From Roseibium album (GTDB taxonomy: Bacteria > Pseudomonadota > Alphaproteobacteria > Rhizobiales > Stappiaceae): a DNA stretch of 64,000 nucleotides. Positions 8,699 through 17,111 of the stretch are shown one piece after another (within the stretch, counting starts at the first letter, position 1; each line of letters begins with the position of its first letter). Location: assembly GCA_001404055.1 (NCBI GenBank), contig CXTY01000040.1:159070-223069 (forward strand), read 5' to 3'. The position numbers and the translations under genes are program-made. Below the pieces are notes generated by a model. It saw only the letters and a list, made by a program, of their open reading frames with translations, searched no databases and was not told where the DNA came from.

Positions 8699-8806
8699 CG
8701 TCATTGCAGGGCTTGACCCTGCAATCCACGCCGTTTCAGGTGTTTTCAAATGCGGTTTTACGGGAACGGAAGCGGCATGGATGCCATGATCAAGTCATGG
8801 CATGAC
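8699..8806. repeat. pair of REP-like palindromes in opposite orientation (BIME-like)
   Basis: Two hairpins with 9-bp perfect arms and a 5-nt loop: arms ATTGCAGGG/CCCTGCAAT around CTTGA (8703-8725), and ATGCCATGA/TCATGGCAT around TCAAG (8781-8803). The loops are reverse complements. The flanks mirror each other too (GTCAT outside and ATCCA-x-GCCG inside the first; CGGCATGGAT inside and ATGAC outside the second). This is the arrangement of bacterial interspersed mosaic elements. Confidence 0.7.
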
Positions 8807-9095
8807 TAACTGACGCGCATCTTTGGTTTGACATATGCCATAGATTTCTCCCGTTTCCTTGACTCTCCGCTCGCATTCAGGCATAGACCCGCGAACTCCA
8901 TATGAGTGACTGACATTTCGAGCCACCGACCGGGACCCGTAAAGGTTTAAAGAGATCCCGGAGGTTAACACCCGACAGCGCGATGCGCCCTCGGGTGCAA
9001 AACTGCTTTGTGCAGGTCAAACGGCTTGGATTTGCGTGGCGGTTGCCCATATGGTTCGGGAGATTTCCCGAAATGATGATTTTAAGGACCAGTTG

Positions 9096-10631
9096 ATGTT
9101 TGAAAGCCTGTCCGATCGATTAAGCGGAGTTTTTGACAAGCTCACCGGCCGTGGTGCGCTGTCGGAAAATGACGTCAATGAAGCGATGCGGGAAATCCGC
9201 CGAGCGCTGATTGAAGCTGATGTTGCTCTTCCGATCGTTCGCTCCTTTACAGACAAGGTTCGCAGTCGCGCTATTGGCGCCGAAGTCGTCAAGTCCGTGA
9301 CACCGGGCCAGATGGTTGTGAAAATCGTTCATGACCAGCTGATTGAGATGCTTGGCGCCGAGGCGCAGCCGATTGATCTGAACGCACCGGCACCGGTGGC
9401 CATCATGATGGTCGGTTTGCAGGGCTCAGGTAAAACAACGACGACTGCCAAGATTGCCCGCCGCATGACCCAGCGCGACAAGCGCAAGGTTTTGATGGCT
9501 TCGCTCGATACGCGCCGTCCTGCGGCACAAGAGCAGTTGAAAATTCTGGGTGAGCAAAACGAGATCGACACGTTGCCGATCATCGAAGGTCAAGGCCCGG
9601 TCGAAATTGCCAATCGTGCAATGTCCGCTGCCAAACTCGGCGGCTTTGACGTTGTCTTGCTGGATACCGCCGGCCGGATCCACATCGATGAGCCGTTGAT
9701 GAAGGAAATGGCGGATGTCAAAACCGCAGCTCAGCCTCATGAAATCCTGCTGGTGGCAGATTCCCTGACAGGTCAGGACGCGGTCAATCTGGCGAAGAGC
9801 TTTGATGAACGCGTCGGCATTACCGGTATCGCGCTGACCCGTATGGATGGTGATGGCCGCGGTGGTGCTGCGCTATCCATGCAGGCTGTAACCGGCAAAC
9901 CGGTCAAACTGATCGGTACCGGTGAAAAATCCGATGCGCTCGAAGACTTTCATCCCAAACGTATCGCCGACCGTATTCTCGGTATGGGCGACATCGTTTC
10001 GCTGGTTGAAAAAGCAGCTGAAGCCATCGATGCGGAACAAGCCGCAAAGATGGCGAAAAAGATGCAGAAGGGTCATTTCGACCTGGACGATCTCGCAGAG
10101 CAGCTGAAGCAGATGGAAAAGCTGGGTGGCATGTCCGGTATGATGGGCATGTTGCCGGGTGTCGGCAAAATGAAGAAGCAGATCGAGGCCTCAAACATCG
10201 ACGACAAGATGTTCAAGCGCCAGGTTGCGATCATCCAGTCGATGACGCCAACCGAACGCCGCAAGCCCGATCTTCTGAAAGCCAGCCGCAAAAAGCGGAT
10301 TGCCGCCGGCTCTGGCGTGCAGGTGGCCGAAGTCAACAAGCTCCTGAAAATGCATCGCCAGATGGCGGACATGATGAAGAAGATGGGCAAGGGCAAAGGC
10401 ATGCTCGGCAAGTTGATGGGCGGCATGGGCGGCGGAATGCCGGATGTCGATCCGAAACAGCTTGAAGAGATGGCCAAATCCGGTCAGCTGCCAGGTGGCA
10501 TGGACCTTCCGAAAGGTCTGCCAGGTGGTTTGGGCGGTGCGGGTCTGCCTCCGGGAATGCCGGGTCTTCCTGGCCTCGGCGGGCCGAAGTTGCCCGGATT
10601 GCCGGGCATGGGCAAGAGCAAGAAGCGATGA
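9096..10631 (+). CDS. ffh: signal recognition particle protein Ffh (SRP54)
   Basis: GTPase that binds signal sequences and 4.5S RNA and delivers ribosomes to FtsY. I start it at ATG 9096 (MFESLSDRLSGVFDKLTGRG) because AAGGA precedes it; the upstream in-frame ATG lacks one. NG domain: G1 GLQGSGKTTTTAK near residue 108, DTRRPAAQEQL, G3 DTAGR, G4 TRMDGDGRGG. The M domain follows from about 320, with RIAAGSGVQVAEVNKLLK the RNA/signal-peptide core. An unusually long tail (about residues 440-511) is rich in Met, Gly and Pro, as in other alphaproteobacteria. Its stop overlaps the aroQ start by 4 bp. Confidence 0.98.
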   Translation: MFESLSDRLSGVFDKLTGRGALSENDVNEAMREIRRALIEADVALPIVRSFTDKVRSRAIGAEVVKSVTPGQMVVKIVHDQLIEMLGAEAQPIDLNAPAPVAIMMVGLQGSGKTTTTAKIARRMTQRDKRKVLMASLDTRRPAAQEQLKILGEQNEIDTLPIIEGQGPVEIANRAMSAAKLGGFDVVLLDTAGRIHIDEPLMKEMADVKTAAQPHEILLVADSLTGQDAVNLAKSFDERVGITGIALTRMDGDGRGGAALSMQAVTGKPVKLIGTGEKSDALEDFHPKRIADRILGMGDIVSLVEKAAEAIDAEQAAKMAKKMQKGHFDLDDLAEQLKQMEKLGGMSGMMGMLPGVGKMKKQIEASNIDDKMFKRQVAIIQSMTPTERRKPDLLKASRKKRIAAGSGVQVAEVNKLLKMHRQMADMMKKMGKGKGMLGKLMGGMGGGMPDVDPKQLEEMAKSGQLPGGMDLPKGLPGGLGGAGLPPGMPGLPGLGGPKLPGLPGMGKSKKR

Positions 10632-10957
10632 GCATGAGCGAAGCAGAAACCCAACTGGGGCAAAGCCAGGCGCTCGATGAGCTGAAGGCCCTCAGGTCCT
10701 CCATCGATAATATCGATGCAGCGCTGATTCATATGCTCGCAGAACGATTTAAATGCACCCAGAAAGTGGGCGTATTGAAAGCAACCAATGACCTGCCGCC
10801 GGCTGATCCGGCGCGGGAGAAAATTCAGATCGAACGGCTGCGGCAACTTGCTGGCGACGCCAATCTCGATCCTGACTTTGCCGAAAAATTTCTGAACTTC
10901 ATCGTTCACGAAGTTATCCGGCACCATGAAGCCATTGCCGCTGAAGCCGGCAACTGA
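10628..10957 (+). CDS. chorismate mutase, AroQ type
   Basis: Converts chorismate to prephenate for Phe and Tyr synthesis. The 109-aa protein is a single all-helical AroQ domain: LRSSIDNIDAALIHMLAERF, then the active-site helix KVGVLKA, then DPAREKIQIERLRQLA, and a C-terminal helix FLNFIVHEVIRHHE. The length is typical of monofunctional enzymes. The start overlaps the ffh stop (ATGA); a second ATG two codons later is equally possible. Position between ffh and rpsP is a conserved arrangement in this group and implies co-transcription, not a role in translation. Confidence 0.92.
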   Translation: MSMSEAETQLGQSQALDELKALRSSIDNIDAALIHMLAERFKCTQKVGVLKATNDLPPADPAREKIQIERLRQLAGDANLDPDFAEKFLNFIVHEVIRHHEAIAAEAGN

Positions 10958-10974
10958 ACAAACTGGAGAAACAA

Positions 10975-11361
10975 ATGGCTACGAAAATTCGCCTGGCACG
11001 TGGTGGTTCCAAGAAGCGCCCGTATTACCGCATCGTGATTGCAGACATCCGCTCACCGCGCGATGGTCGCTTCATCGAAAAGGTCGGTTCCTATGACCCG
11101 ATGCTGCCGAAAGATTCTGAAAACCGCGTACAGCTGAACGTTGAGCGCATTCAGTACTGGCTGGACACGGGCGCGAAGCCGACTGACCGCGTGCATCGTT
11201 TCCTGGATGCTGCTGGCCTGCTGAAGCGCGAGCCACGCAACAACCCGAAAAAAGCTGAGCTGGGTGAAAAGGCGAAAGAACGCGTTGAAGCCAAGCGTTT
11301 GGCTGAAGAAGAAGCCGCCGCTGCTGCGTCTGGTGCTTCTGAAGAAGCTGCTGCTGAATAA
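10975..11361 (+). CDS. rpsP: 30S ribosomal protein S16
   Basis: Small-subunit assembly protein. Begins MATKIRLARGGSKKRPYYRI with VIADIRSPRDGRFIEKVGSY, the S16 signature, followed by LNVERIQYWLDTGAKPTDRV. At 128 aa it is about 45 residues longer than E. coli S16; the extra tail is rich in Ala, Glu and Lys (EEEAAAAASGASEEAAAE) and is probably disordered. Preceded by TGGAGA. Lies 17 bases after aroQ. Confidence 0.98.
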   Translation: MATKIRLARGGSKKRPYYRIVIADIRSPRDGRFIEKVGSYDPMLPKDSENRVQLNVERIQYWLDTGAKPTDRVHRFLDAAGLLKREPRNNPKKAELGEKAKERVEAKRLAEEEAAAAASGASEEAAAE

Positions 11362-11408
11362 GCATGATGAAATGCGCTGCGCTGAACCCGACACAAGGAC
11401 CTGCTGAC

Positions 11409-11963
11409 ATGAATTCGTCAGACACGGAAAAGGTCCTGATGGCCAAGATCGGCGCGGCTCACGGCATTCGCGGGGAAGTGCGGGTCAAGCCATTCAGCGA
11501 TGATCCGCTTTCCTTCACAGACTATGGTGTCTTGACGACCAGGGACGGCAAACTGTCGTTTGAGGTGGAAAGCGCGCGTGTCAAGAAAACGGTCGTGATC
11601 ACCAAGTTCAAGGAGATCAAGGATCGAAATCGGGCTGAAGAGTTGAACGGTGTCGAACTCTTCGTCGACCGCAGCAAGTTTCCCGACCCTGAAGAAGACG
11701 AATTTTACTATTCGGATCTGAATGGATTGAGTGTTTTCGACCAGCATGGCAAGACACTGGGAAAGATTGTGGCGGTGCAGGACTTTGGTGCTGGGGACCT
11801 CCTGGAGGTCCGGCCAGCGCGTGGCAGGTCTTTCTATATTCCCTTCACGAAGGACTTCGTTCCGAAAGTTAGTCTGGCTGAAAAGTCAGTCACAGTGGAT
11901 CTGCCGGACGACTATTTTTCTGAAGAAAAACCGGATCCGTCAGAAGGCGCTCCGGACAAGTAG
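11409..11963 (+). CDS. rimM: ribosome maturation factor RimM
   Basis: Binds S19 and helps mature the 30S head. The start ATG at 11409 (MNSSDTEKVLMAKIGAAHG) has AAGGAC 7 bases upstream, so the earlier in-frame ATG is not used. N-terminal RimM barrel: IGAAHGIRGEVRVKPFSDDP. PRC-like C-terminal barrel: EDEFYYSDLNGLSVF, LLEVRPARGRSFYIPFTKDF. 184 aa, normal for the family. Its last 52 bases overlap the end of the convergent VanZ-like gene. Confidence 0.96.
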   Translation: MNSSDTEKVLMAKIGAAHGIRGEVRVKPFSDDPLSFTDYGVLTTRDGKLSFEVESARVKKTVVITKFKEIKDRNRAEELNGVELFVDRSKFPDPEEDEFYYSDLNGLSVFDQHGKTLGKIVAVQDFGAGDLLEVRPARGRSFYIPFTKDFVPKVSLAEKSVTVDLPDDYFSEEKPDPSEGAPDK

Positions 11964-12430
11964 CGCGTAGGCACCGGCTCCAATCCCATTTGACCAAGAT
12001 CGAGTTCTTCCTGTTCTTCCCGAACGGCCTGTTTTGATTCAGAACGGATCAAGGCGATAAGCGCAACAATCAGGGCTACACCAACGCCATTTGCGACTGT
12101 GTCAGGCAATGACATTTCGTGGTGGGGCAGGAAACCTTGCATGACCTCGCCACCTATCCCCATTCCAAATGCGACCACAGCCGAGATGCGCAGTCGGCAG
12201 CAAAAAAGTGCGTGAATGGAAAGCGTGAGCATCGCAAAAAAGCCGATATGAATGACCTTGTCATACGGATGGCCGACACCGGTGTTAAAGACCAGCCCCA
12301 CCAGAACGCCGAATGTTATCAGGATCATGAGTGGCAATACGCGGCTCAGTGAAATGTCCAGATAATTCTGGTCAACACGTTGCTGGATGAAACTGGGTAA
12401 TTTGAAACGGATAATTGGAAATCTGAACAC
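11912..12430 (-). CDS. VanZ-like small membrane protein
   Basis: A 172-aa protein on the strand opposite to the ribosomal block. It has four hydrophobic segments: about residues 29-50, 60-80, 82-101 and 115-135. The family markers are in place: DKVIHIGFFAMLTL in the second, GIGGEVMQGFLPHHEMSLPD between the third and fourth, and DTVANGVGVAL. The function of VanZ-like proteins outside glycopeptide resistance is unknown. The start is a GTG at 12430 with only a weak ribosome-binding site, so a later start is possible. The hydrophilic tail overlaps the 3' end of rimM. Confidence 0.72.
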   Translation of the reverse strand: MFRFPIIRFKLPSFIQQRVDQNYLDISLSRVLPLMILITFGVLVGLVFNTGVGHPYDKVIHIGFFAMLTLSIHALFCCRLRISAVVAFGMGIGGEVMQGFLPHHEMSLPDTVANGVGVALIVALIALIRSESKQAVREEQEELDLGQMGLEPVPTRYLSGAPSDGSGFSSEK

Positions 12431-12535
12431 GGCTGGGTATCCGGTTGGAGCGCTCTTGCCAGTTTGAGCCGAGAGGCTTAATCAGATCTTTCATTCCGCC
12501 AACTTTTTGAAAACAGTTTGGAAATTTTGCTTCTT

Positions 12536-12549
12536 CGGTAAATTTACCG
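12536..12549. promoter_or_regulatory. 14-bp perfect palindrome upstream of trmD
   Basis: CGGTAAATTTACCG, 62 bases before the trmD start and about 105 bases upstream of the VanZ-like start. A candidate operator for either gene; no known regulator is assigned. Confidence 0.35.
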
Positions 12550-12611
12550 TTAAGGCGTGGTGCAATCGGGCTGAAATCAATATCGTATCTGGCAAACTGA
12601 CAGGATGGGAC

Positions 12612-13322
12612 ATGGCGTTTCACGCAACAATTCTTACGCTCTATCCGGACATGTTTCCGGGACCGCTGGGGCAAAGCCTGTCCGGGCGCGCATTGGACAA
12701 AGGCCTCTGGCAGCTTCAAACCAGCCAGGTCCGCGACTTCGCCACTGACAAGCACCGGTCTGTGGACGATACGCCTGCCGGTGGCGGCGCTGGGATGGTG
12801 CTGCGCGCCGATATTCTGGCAAAGGCAATCGATGCCGCAGCGCCCGAAGATGATCCACGCCCACGGCTTCTGATGAGCCCGCGTGGCCGTCCGTTCACGC
12901 AGGCACATGCCCACAAACTTGCCGAAGGACCAGGAGCGATCATCGTGTGCGGCCGGTTCGAGGGTGTCGACCAGCGTGTGATCGATAGCCGCAAACTGGA
13001 AGAAGTCTCGATCGGTGACTACATCCTCTCAGGCGGTGAAATCGGTGCGATCACTATGCTGGATGCAATTGTCCGCTTGATACCCGGCGTCATGGGCAAC
13101 ATGGAAAGTGCAGAGGCGGAAAGCTTTGAAACCGGGTTGCTCGAACACCCGCATTATACCCGGCCTTCCGAATTTGAAGGCCAGGTGATCCCAGAAGTTC
13201 TAACGTCCGGCAACCACAAGAAAATCCACGAATGGCGGATGTCCGAGGCCGAGCGGATTACCCGCGAAAATCGACCAGACCTTTGGGATGCCTACATGGC
13301 GGACGAGGATGACGTGGATTAA
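12612..13322 (+). CDS. trmD: tRNA (guanine-N1-)-methyltransferase TrmD
   Basis: Methylates G37 of tRNAs using SAM, preventing frameshifts. Start at ATG 12612 (MAFHATILTLYPDMFPG) after AGGATGGGA; this gives 236 aa, the usual size. The SPOUT trefoil knot is clear: GPGAIIVCGRFEGVDQRV, then SIGDYILSGGEIGAITMLDA and RLIPGVMGN. The catalytic Asp-containing stretch is SVDDTPAGGGAGMVL. The C-terminal tRNA-binding part includes LLEHPHYTRP and SGNHKKIHEWR. It is separated from rimM by the opposing VanZ-like gene, so it likely has its own promoter. Confidence 0.97.
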   Translation: MAFHATILTLYPDMFPGPLGQSLSGRALDKGLWQLQTSQVRDFATDKHRSVDDTPAGGGAGMVLRADILAKAIDAAAPEDDPRPRLLMSPRGRPFTQAHAHKLAEGPGAIIVCGRFEGVDQRVIDSRKLEEVSIGDYILSGGEIGAITMLDAIVRLIPGVMGNMESAEAESFETGLLEHPHYTRPSEFEGQVIPEVLTSGNHKKIHEWRMSEAERITRENRPDLWDAYMADEDDVD

Positions 13323-14470
13323 TCACCCTCGGCATTTAAGTCACCAAGTTTCGCTAGAATTTGCGTGCCACGCCGAACGATATCGGACTGGGAATGAGAC
13401 CCTGTTTTTGACGTTGCGCTCGCAAGCTGGTTCCGTGCGGTATTATAGGAAATTTCCAGTACTTCTGCGGCTTCGCGCAAGGAACACCCGAGTATAAGTT
13501 GTTGAACCAGCAGGCTTTCCCGTTCTGTCAGGCCAAATGCCGCCGCAAGAATATACTCTGAATTTTTCGGTGACTCATCCGGATCGAAGATTGTTATGAG
13601 CAAGGGCTGCGTCGGTGTGATGAAGGGAGCCAGGCCTGGGTGAACTTGCTCCTTGTGCTGTACGGGCATGACGAAGAAAAACGGTCCGCCTTGCCTCTGT
13701 TGCGTTAAGGAAACTGGTCCTACAGGTGCCGACGCCGAGGACGCTCTCGACAGTGCTGCTTCCAACGCCCTTCGGATCATACCGTTGCGGGCAGTGAGAT
13801 TCACCATTCTATCGATATGCAAAAGTCCGCCATTCTTCAGCGTTTGGTCGGCCCGCTTGTTGAGATGCTGAACCTTGCCGTCCGAGGTTACGATACACGC
13901 GGCTGTGGGTATCTGATCTAGCCAGAACTCCGGGTTTGGAATACGCGTTCCGCGTTTCGTTGTCTCAAGAAGCAGGCTGAAGGCGCCCTGCAAATGGGGT
14001 CTTAAAAAGCGGAAAAGTTCCAGCACATGTTGTTCTTCTCGTGCTCCCATTGCCTTGGGCAGGTTGGCTGCGACAAAAGCGGAATCTTCTCCCTGACGAT
14101 GCAGAATTATGCCAAACGCCCGGTTGATCTGACGGTGATTGCTCAAGACCTCGTCATAAAACGGGGTTTTTTCCACGTCGCTCGGAGAAATGTAGTCTTT
14201 CGTGACAGCGACTTTAGACATGTCACATTTCAAGGCAATCGGCGGAAAGGGATTGGCCGAGCGCGCATTTGCCAGATGACTTTCAATATTGTCTTCGTGA
14301 TTGAATAAAGCGGCGTCGTAGAACCTGTTTTTGTAGACGCACTGCGCCTGGTAGGAAATCGGCACGTCCGGATAGGTCGCCGCCAGCTCGGACAGGACGC
14401 CCGAAAGCCCGCCTTCGAGCAAAGCCGAAGTGTAAATTTTATGAAGCAGGTCTGTGTAATCTGCGTGCAC
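13319..14470 (-). CDS. LuxR-type (FixJ/NarL HTH) transcriptional regulator
   Basis: A 383-aa regulator. The C-terminal 60 residues form the LuxR DNA-binding domain: AFGLTERESLLVQQLILGCS, then LREAAEVLEISYNTARNQL with its recognition helix. The N-terminal 300 residues have no motif I can name with certainty. The stretch around 190-290 (AACIVTSDGKVQHLNKRAD) looks PAS-like, so sensing of a small ligand is plausible. The start is a GTG at 14470 preceded by GGAAGGA. Its stop and that of trmD are both read from one GATTAATC palindrome. No LuxI-type synthase is nearby. A 32-base dyad lies 52 bases upstream of the start. Confidence 0.85.
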   Translation of the reverse strand: MHADYTDLLHKIYTSALLEGGLSGVLSELAATYPDVPISYQAQCVYKNRFYDAALFNHEDNIESHLANARSANPFPPIALKCDMSKVAVTKDYISPSDVEKTPFYDEVLSNHRQINRAFGIILHRQGEDSAFVAANLPKAMGAREEQHVLELFRFLRPHLQGAFSLLLETTKRGTRIPNPEFWLDQIPTAACIVTSDGKVQHLNKRADQTLKNGGLLHIDRMVNLTARNGMIRRALEAALSRASSASAPVGPVSLTQQRQGGPFFFVMPVQHKEQVHPGLAPFITPTQPLLITIFDPDESPKNSEYILAAAFGLTERESLLVQQLILGCSLREAAEVLEISYNTARNQLASATSKTGSHSQSDIVRRGTQILAKLGDLNAEGD

Positions 14471-14975
14471 AGCAGGCTTCCTTCCGGTGATTTAAATTCG
14501 ACAATCGAAGATTTACTCAAAATTGGTTATTTGCATAGTGCAAATGCACCAATATCTAACGTAAGGGAATCAGTAACATAGACATTGTTGAAAACGCCGT
14601 CGTCTCCGGCACGTGGTTCCATCTGAATCAGGCGGCGAAAAAGACTTGTTTTTATGTATGTTGAACATCAGCGGCGGCTTTCGGGCCGCCACTTTTGTCT
14701 GTGCACCTTCGGGTTCGCTGTGATCTGGTTGGTTCGAAGTTGTTTGTGAACCGTAAAAATCGCATGACAATCCTAGGAAAATCCTGTATACGCGCGCCGA
14801 AGCTAGGTGAAAGTTTGTCCTTTTCATAAGGATTTACGTTCTGAGTGCGGTTCTTCGGAGCTGAAAAACTCATAAAAATCTGGTGGATAGACGACATGGC
14901 CCAAAGTTGGTGAATTCGTTTCCGGCCCTGCAGGGAACGCTCTGACCGCTTTGTAAATCAAAAGGGAAAAATGCC
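14471..14975. other. gene-free stretch between the LuxR-type gene and rplS
   Basis: About 500 bases without a convincing gene. It contains the dyad at 14522-14553 and a short hairpin at 14673-14690 (GGCGGC/GCCGCC) followed by ACTTTTG, which could be a weak terminator or an attenuator in the rplS leader. Otherwise nothing recognised. Confidence 0.5.
14522..14553. promoter_or_regulatory. long dyad, candidate operator of the LuxR-type gene
   Basis: The core ATTTGCA-TAG-TGCAAAT (14529-14545) is a perfect palindrome; outer arms ATTGGT (14522-14527) and ACCAAT (14548-14553) extend it, with a one-base asymmetry. It sits 52-83 bases upstream of the LuxR-type start codon, the usual place for an autoregulatory site. 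Inference only. Confidence 0.5.
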
Positions 14976-15446
14976 ATGAACATCATCGAACAGCTCAATG
15001 CTGAAGAAATGGAAAAAATTGAAGGCCAGCGTAAGCTTCCTGAATTTTCTCCAGGTGACACTGTACGCGTCAACGTGAAGGTTACTGAAGGTGCCCGGAC
15101 CCGTACCCAGGCTTACGAAGGCGTCTGTATTGCCCGTTCGGGCGGCGGCATCAACGAAAGCTTCACGGTTCGTAAAATTTCTTACGGTGAAGGCGTTGAA
15201 CGTGTCTTCCCGATCTATTCTCCGATGCTCGAAGGTGTTGAAGTTGTCCGCCGCGGTAAAGTCCGTCGTGCGAAACTCTACTACCTGCGTGACCGTCGCG
15301 GTAAATCCGCTCGTATCGTTGAGAACACCAACGCTCGCTCCAAGCGTCTTAATGAAGTCGCTCGTGCTGAAGCCGTTGCAGTGAAAACTGCCAAGGCAGA
15401 AGCCAAAAAGGCTGAACAGGAAGCTGCAGAGACTGCAGCGGAATAA
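14976..15446 (+). CDS. rplS: 50S ribosomal protein L19
   Basis: Large-subunit protein at the 30S-50S interface. Recognised by PEFSPGDTVRVNVKVTEG, RTQAYEGVCIARSGGG and INESFTVRKISYGEGVER, and the RRGKVRRAKLYYLRDRRGKS core. It is 156 aa against 115 in E. coli; the extra tail is Ala/Lys/Glu-rich (AKAEAKKAEQEAAETAAE), like that on S16 in this window. AAGGGA precedes the ATG. A strong terminator follows. Confidence 0.98.
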   Translation: MNIIEQLNAEEMEKIEGQRKLPEFSPGDTVRVNVKVTEGARTRTQAYEGVCIARSGGGINESFTVRKISYGEGVERVFPIYSPMLEGVEVVRRGKVRRAKLYYLRDRRGKSARIVENTNARSKRLNEVARAEAVAVKTAKAEAKKAEQEAAETAAE

Positions 15447-15471
15447 GCCTTTTGGGCAGATCAAGAATTCG

Positions 15472-15498
15472 AAAGGCGGTCTTCGGGCCGCCTTTTTT
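15472..15498 (+). terminator. rho-independent terminator after rplS
   Basis: Stem AAAGGCGG (15472-15479) with CCGCCTTT (15488-15495) around a TCTTCGGG loop, then a run of Ts, 26 bases after the rplS stop. Confidence 0.92.
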
Positions 15499-15698
15499 AT
15501 GTGAAACGCTTTACAGTCAATCCCAGTTGAATTCAGCTCAACTCGCAATGCTTGACCTTGAAGCCGCGCTGCGTCATTCACTAGCGTAATTTGAATAGTC
15601 TTGTCTGCGATTTTGTTGATTTGCAGACGAGGGATGCCGGAAACTGAAGCAGCAGAAGACGCGAACGCTGCTAGCCCGGCTGGAATGAGGAGAGACCC

Positions 15699-17111
15699 AT
15701 GGCCAAAGCACGGACGCTTTACGACAAAATCTGGGATGACCACGCGGTCGACATGCAGCCTGACGGCACCGGTCTGCTCTATATTGACCGCCATCTGGTT
15801 CACGAGGTTACCAGCCCGCAGGCATTTGAAGGCCTGCGCATGCATGGTCGCAAGGTGCGCCAGCCGGAAAAGACGCTTGCCGTAGTTGACCACAACGTTC
15901 CGACAACGGACCGCCGCCATGGCATCGATGATCCAGAATCTGCGCTGCAGGTCAATACGCTGGCCAAGAATGCTGCCGAGTTTGGTGTCGAATATTATTC
16001 CGAACTCGATTTGCGCCAGGGTGTTGTACACATCGTTGGACCAGAACAGGGCTTTACGCTGCCAGGTATGACTATTGTTTGTGGTGACAGCCACACGTCT
16101 ACCCATGGCGCATTTGGTTCGCTGGCACACGGCATCGGTACGTCCGAAGTTGAGCATGTTCTGGCAACTCAGACCTTGATCCAGAAAAAAGCCAAAAACA
16201 TGCTGGTGAAGGTCAATGGCCAGGTGCCAGAAGGCGTGACCGCGAAAGACATTGTGCTGGCGATCATCGGCAAGATCGGCACTGCCGGAGGCACAGGCTA
16301 CGTCATCGAATATGCCGGTGAGGCCATTCAGTCGCTTTCCATGGAAGGCCGCATGACAGTCTGCAACATGTCGATCGAAGCCGGCGCGCGCGCGGGTTTG
16401 ATCGCGCCGGACGCAGCAACGTTCAAATATATCGAAGGTCGTCCGAAGGCGCCCAAGGGCGAAGCCTGGGACATGGCGCTTGCCTACTGGAAGACGCTGC
16501 ATTCCGATGCCGAGGCCTATTTCGACAAGGTGGTGGAGCTGGATGGTGCCAACTTGCCGCCAATCGTTTCCTGGGGGTCCTCGCCAGAGGACGTCGTCTC
16601 TGTGGAAGGCGTGGTACCGAACCCGGACGAGATCGACGATGAAAATCGCCGGGCCTCCAAGAAACGTGCGCTGGAGTATATGGACCTGGCGCCGGGTACC
16701 CGTATCACCGATATCAAGATTGATCGCGCATTTATCGGTTCATGCACGAATGGCCGTATCGAAGACTTGCGCGCAGCTGCAGCTGTAATCGGCAATCACA
16801 AGGTGGCAGCCAGTGTCAGTGCCATGGTCGTGCCAGGTTCCGGACTGGTGAAGGAGCAAGCGGAAGAAGAAGGCCTGGATCTGATCTTCAAAGAAGCCGG
16901 ATTTGAATGGCGTGAGCCGGGGTGTTCAATGTGCCTTGCCATGAATGCAGACAAGCTGGCGCCAGGCGAGCGTTGCGCGTCGACGTCCAACCGCAACTTT
17001 GAAGGCCGTCAGGGTCACAAGGGCCGGACACACCTGGTCTCGCCCGCAATGGCAGCGGCAGCGGCAATCGCCGGGCACTTTGTTGACATTCGGCAATGGA
17101 CCGTGAATTGA
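15699..17111 (+). CDS. leuC: 3-isopropylmalate dehydratase large subunit
   Basis: Isomerises 2- to 3-isopropylmalate in leucine synthesis, together with LeuD. 470 aa, normal length. Begins MAKARTLYDKIWDDHAVD. Aconitase-fold motifs: DRHLVHEVTSPQAFEGLR, VDHNVPTTDR, VCGDSHTSTHGAFG, and the three [4Fe-4S] cysteines in IGSCTNGR (about residue 347) and PGCSMCLAMN (about 407 and 410). GAGGAGAG precedes the ATG. leuD and leuB are not adjacent here; the gene ends in its own terminator. Confidence 0.98.
   Translation: MAKARTLYDKIWDDHAVDMQPDGTGLLYIDRHLVHEVTSPQAFEGLRMHGRKVRQPEKTLAVVDHNVPTTDRRHGIDDPESALQVNTLAKNAAEFGVEYYSELDLRQGVVHIVGPEQGFTLPGMTIVCGDSHTSTHGAFGSLAHGIGTSEVEHVLATQTLIQKKAKNMLVKVNGQVPEGVTAKDIVLAIIGKIGTAGGTGYVIEYAGEAIQSLSMEGRMTVCNMSIEAGARAGLIAPDAATFKYIEGRPKAPKGEAWDMALAYWKTLHSDAEAYFDKVVELDGANLPPIVSWGSSPEDVVSVEGVVPNPDEIDDENRRASKKRALEYMDLAPGTRITDIKIDRAFIGSCTNGRIEDLRAAAAVIGNHKVAASVSAMVVPGSGLVKEQAEEEGLDLIFKEAGFEWREPGCSMCLAMNADKLAPGERCASTSNRNFEGRQGHKGRTHLVSPAMAAAAAIAGHFVDIRQWTVN

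Larger units (their letters stand above)
8502..9095. other. gene-free stretch between the ExoD gene and ffh
   Basis: About 590 bases with no convincing gene. It holds three palindromic repeat units (8630-8670, 8703-8725, 8781-8803) in its first half. The second half, 8804-9095, shows no clear structure apart from the ffh ribosome-binding site (AAGGA at 9084-9088) and presumably the promoter of the ffh operon. No 4.5S/SRP RNA signature was found. Confidence 0.6.

Noticed and set aside
14958..16502. Minus-strand open frame of 514 codons across rplS and leuC
   Set aside because: Antisense of two conserved genes and a terminator; no plausible domain content.
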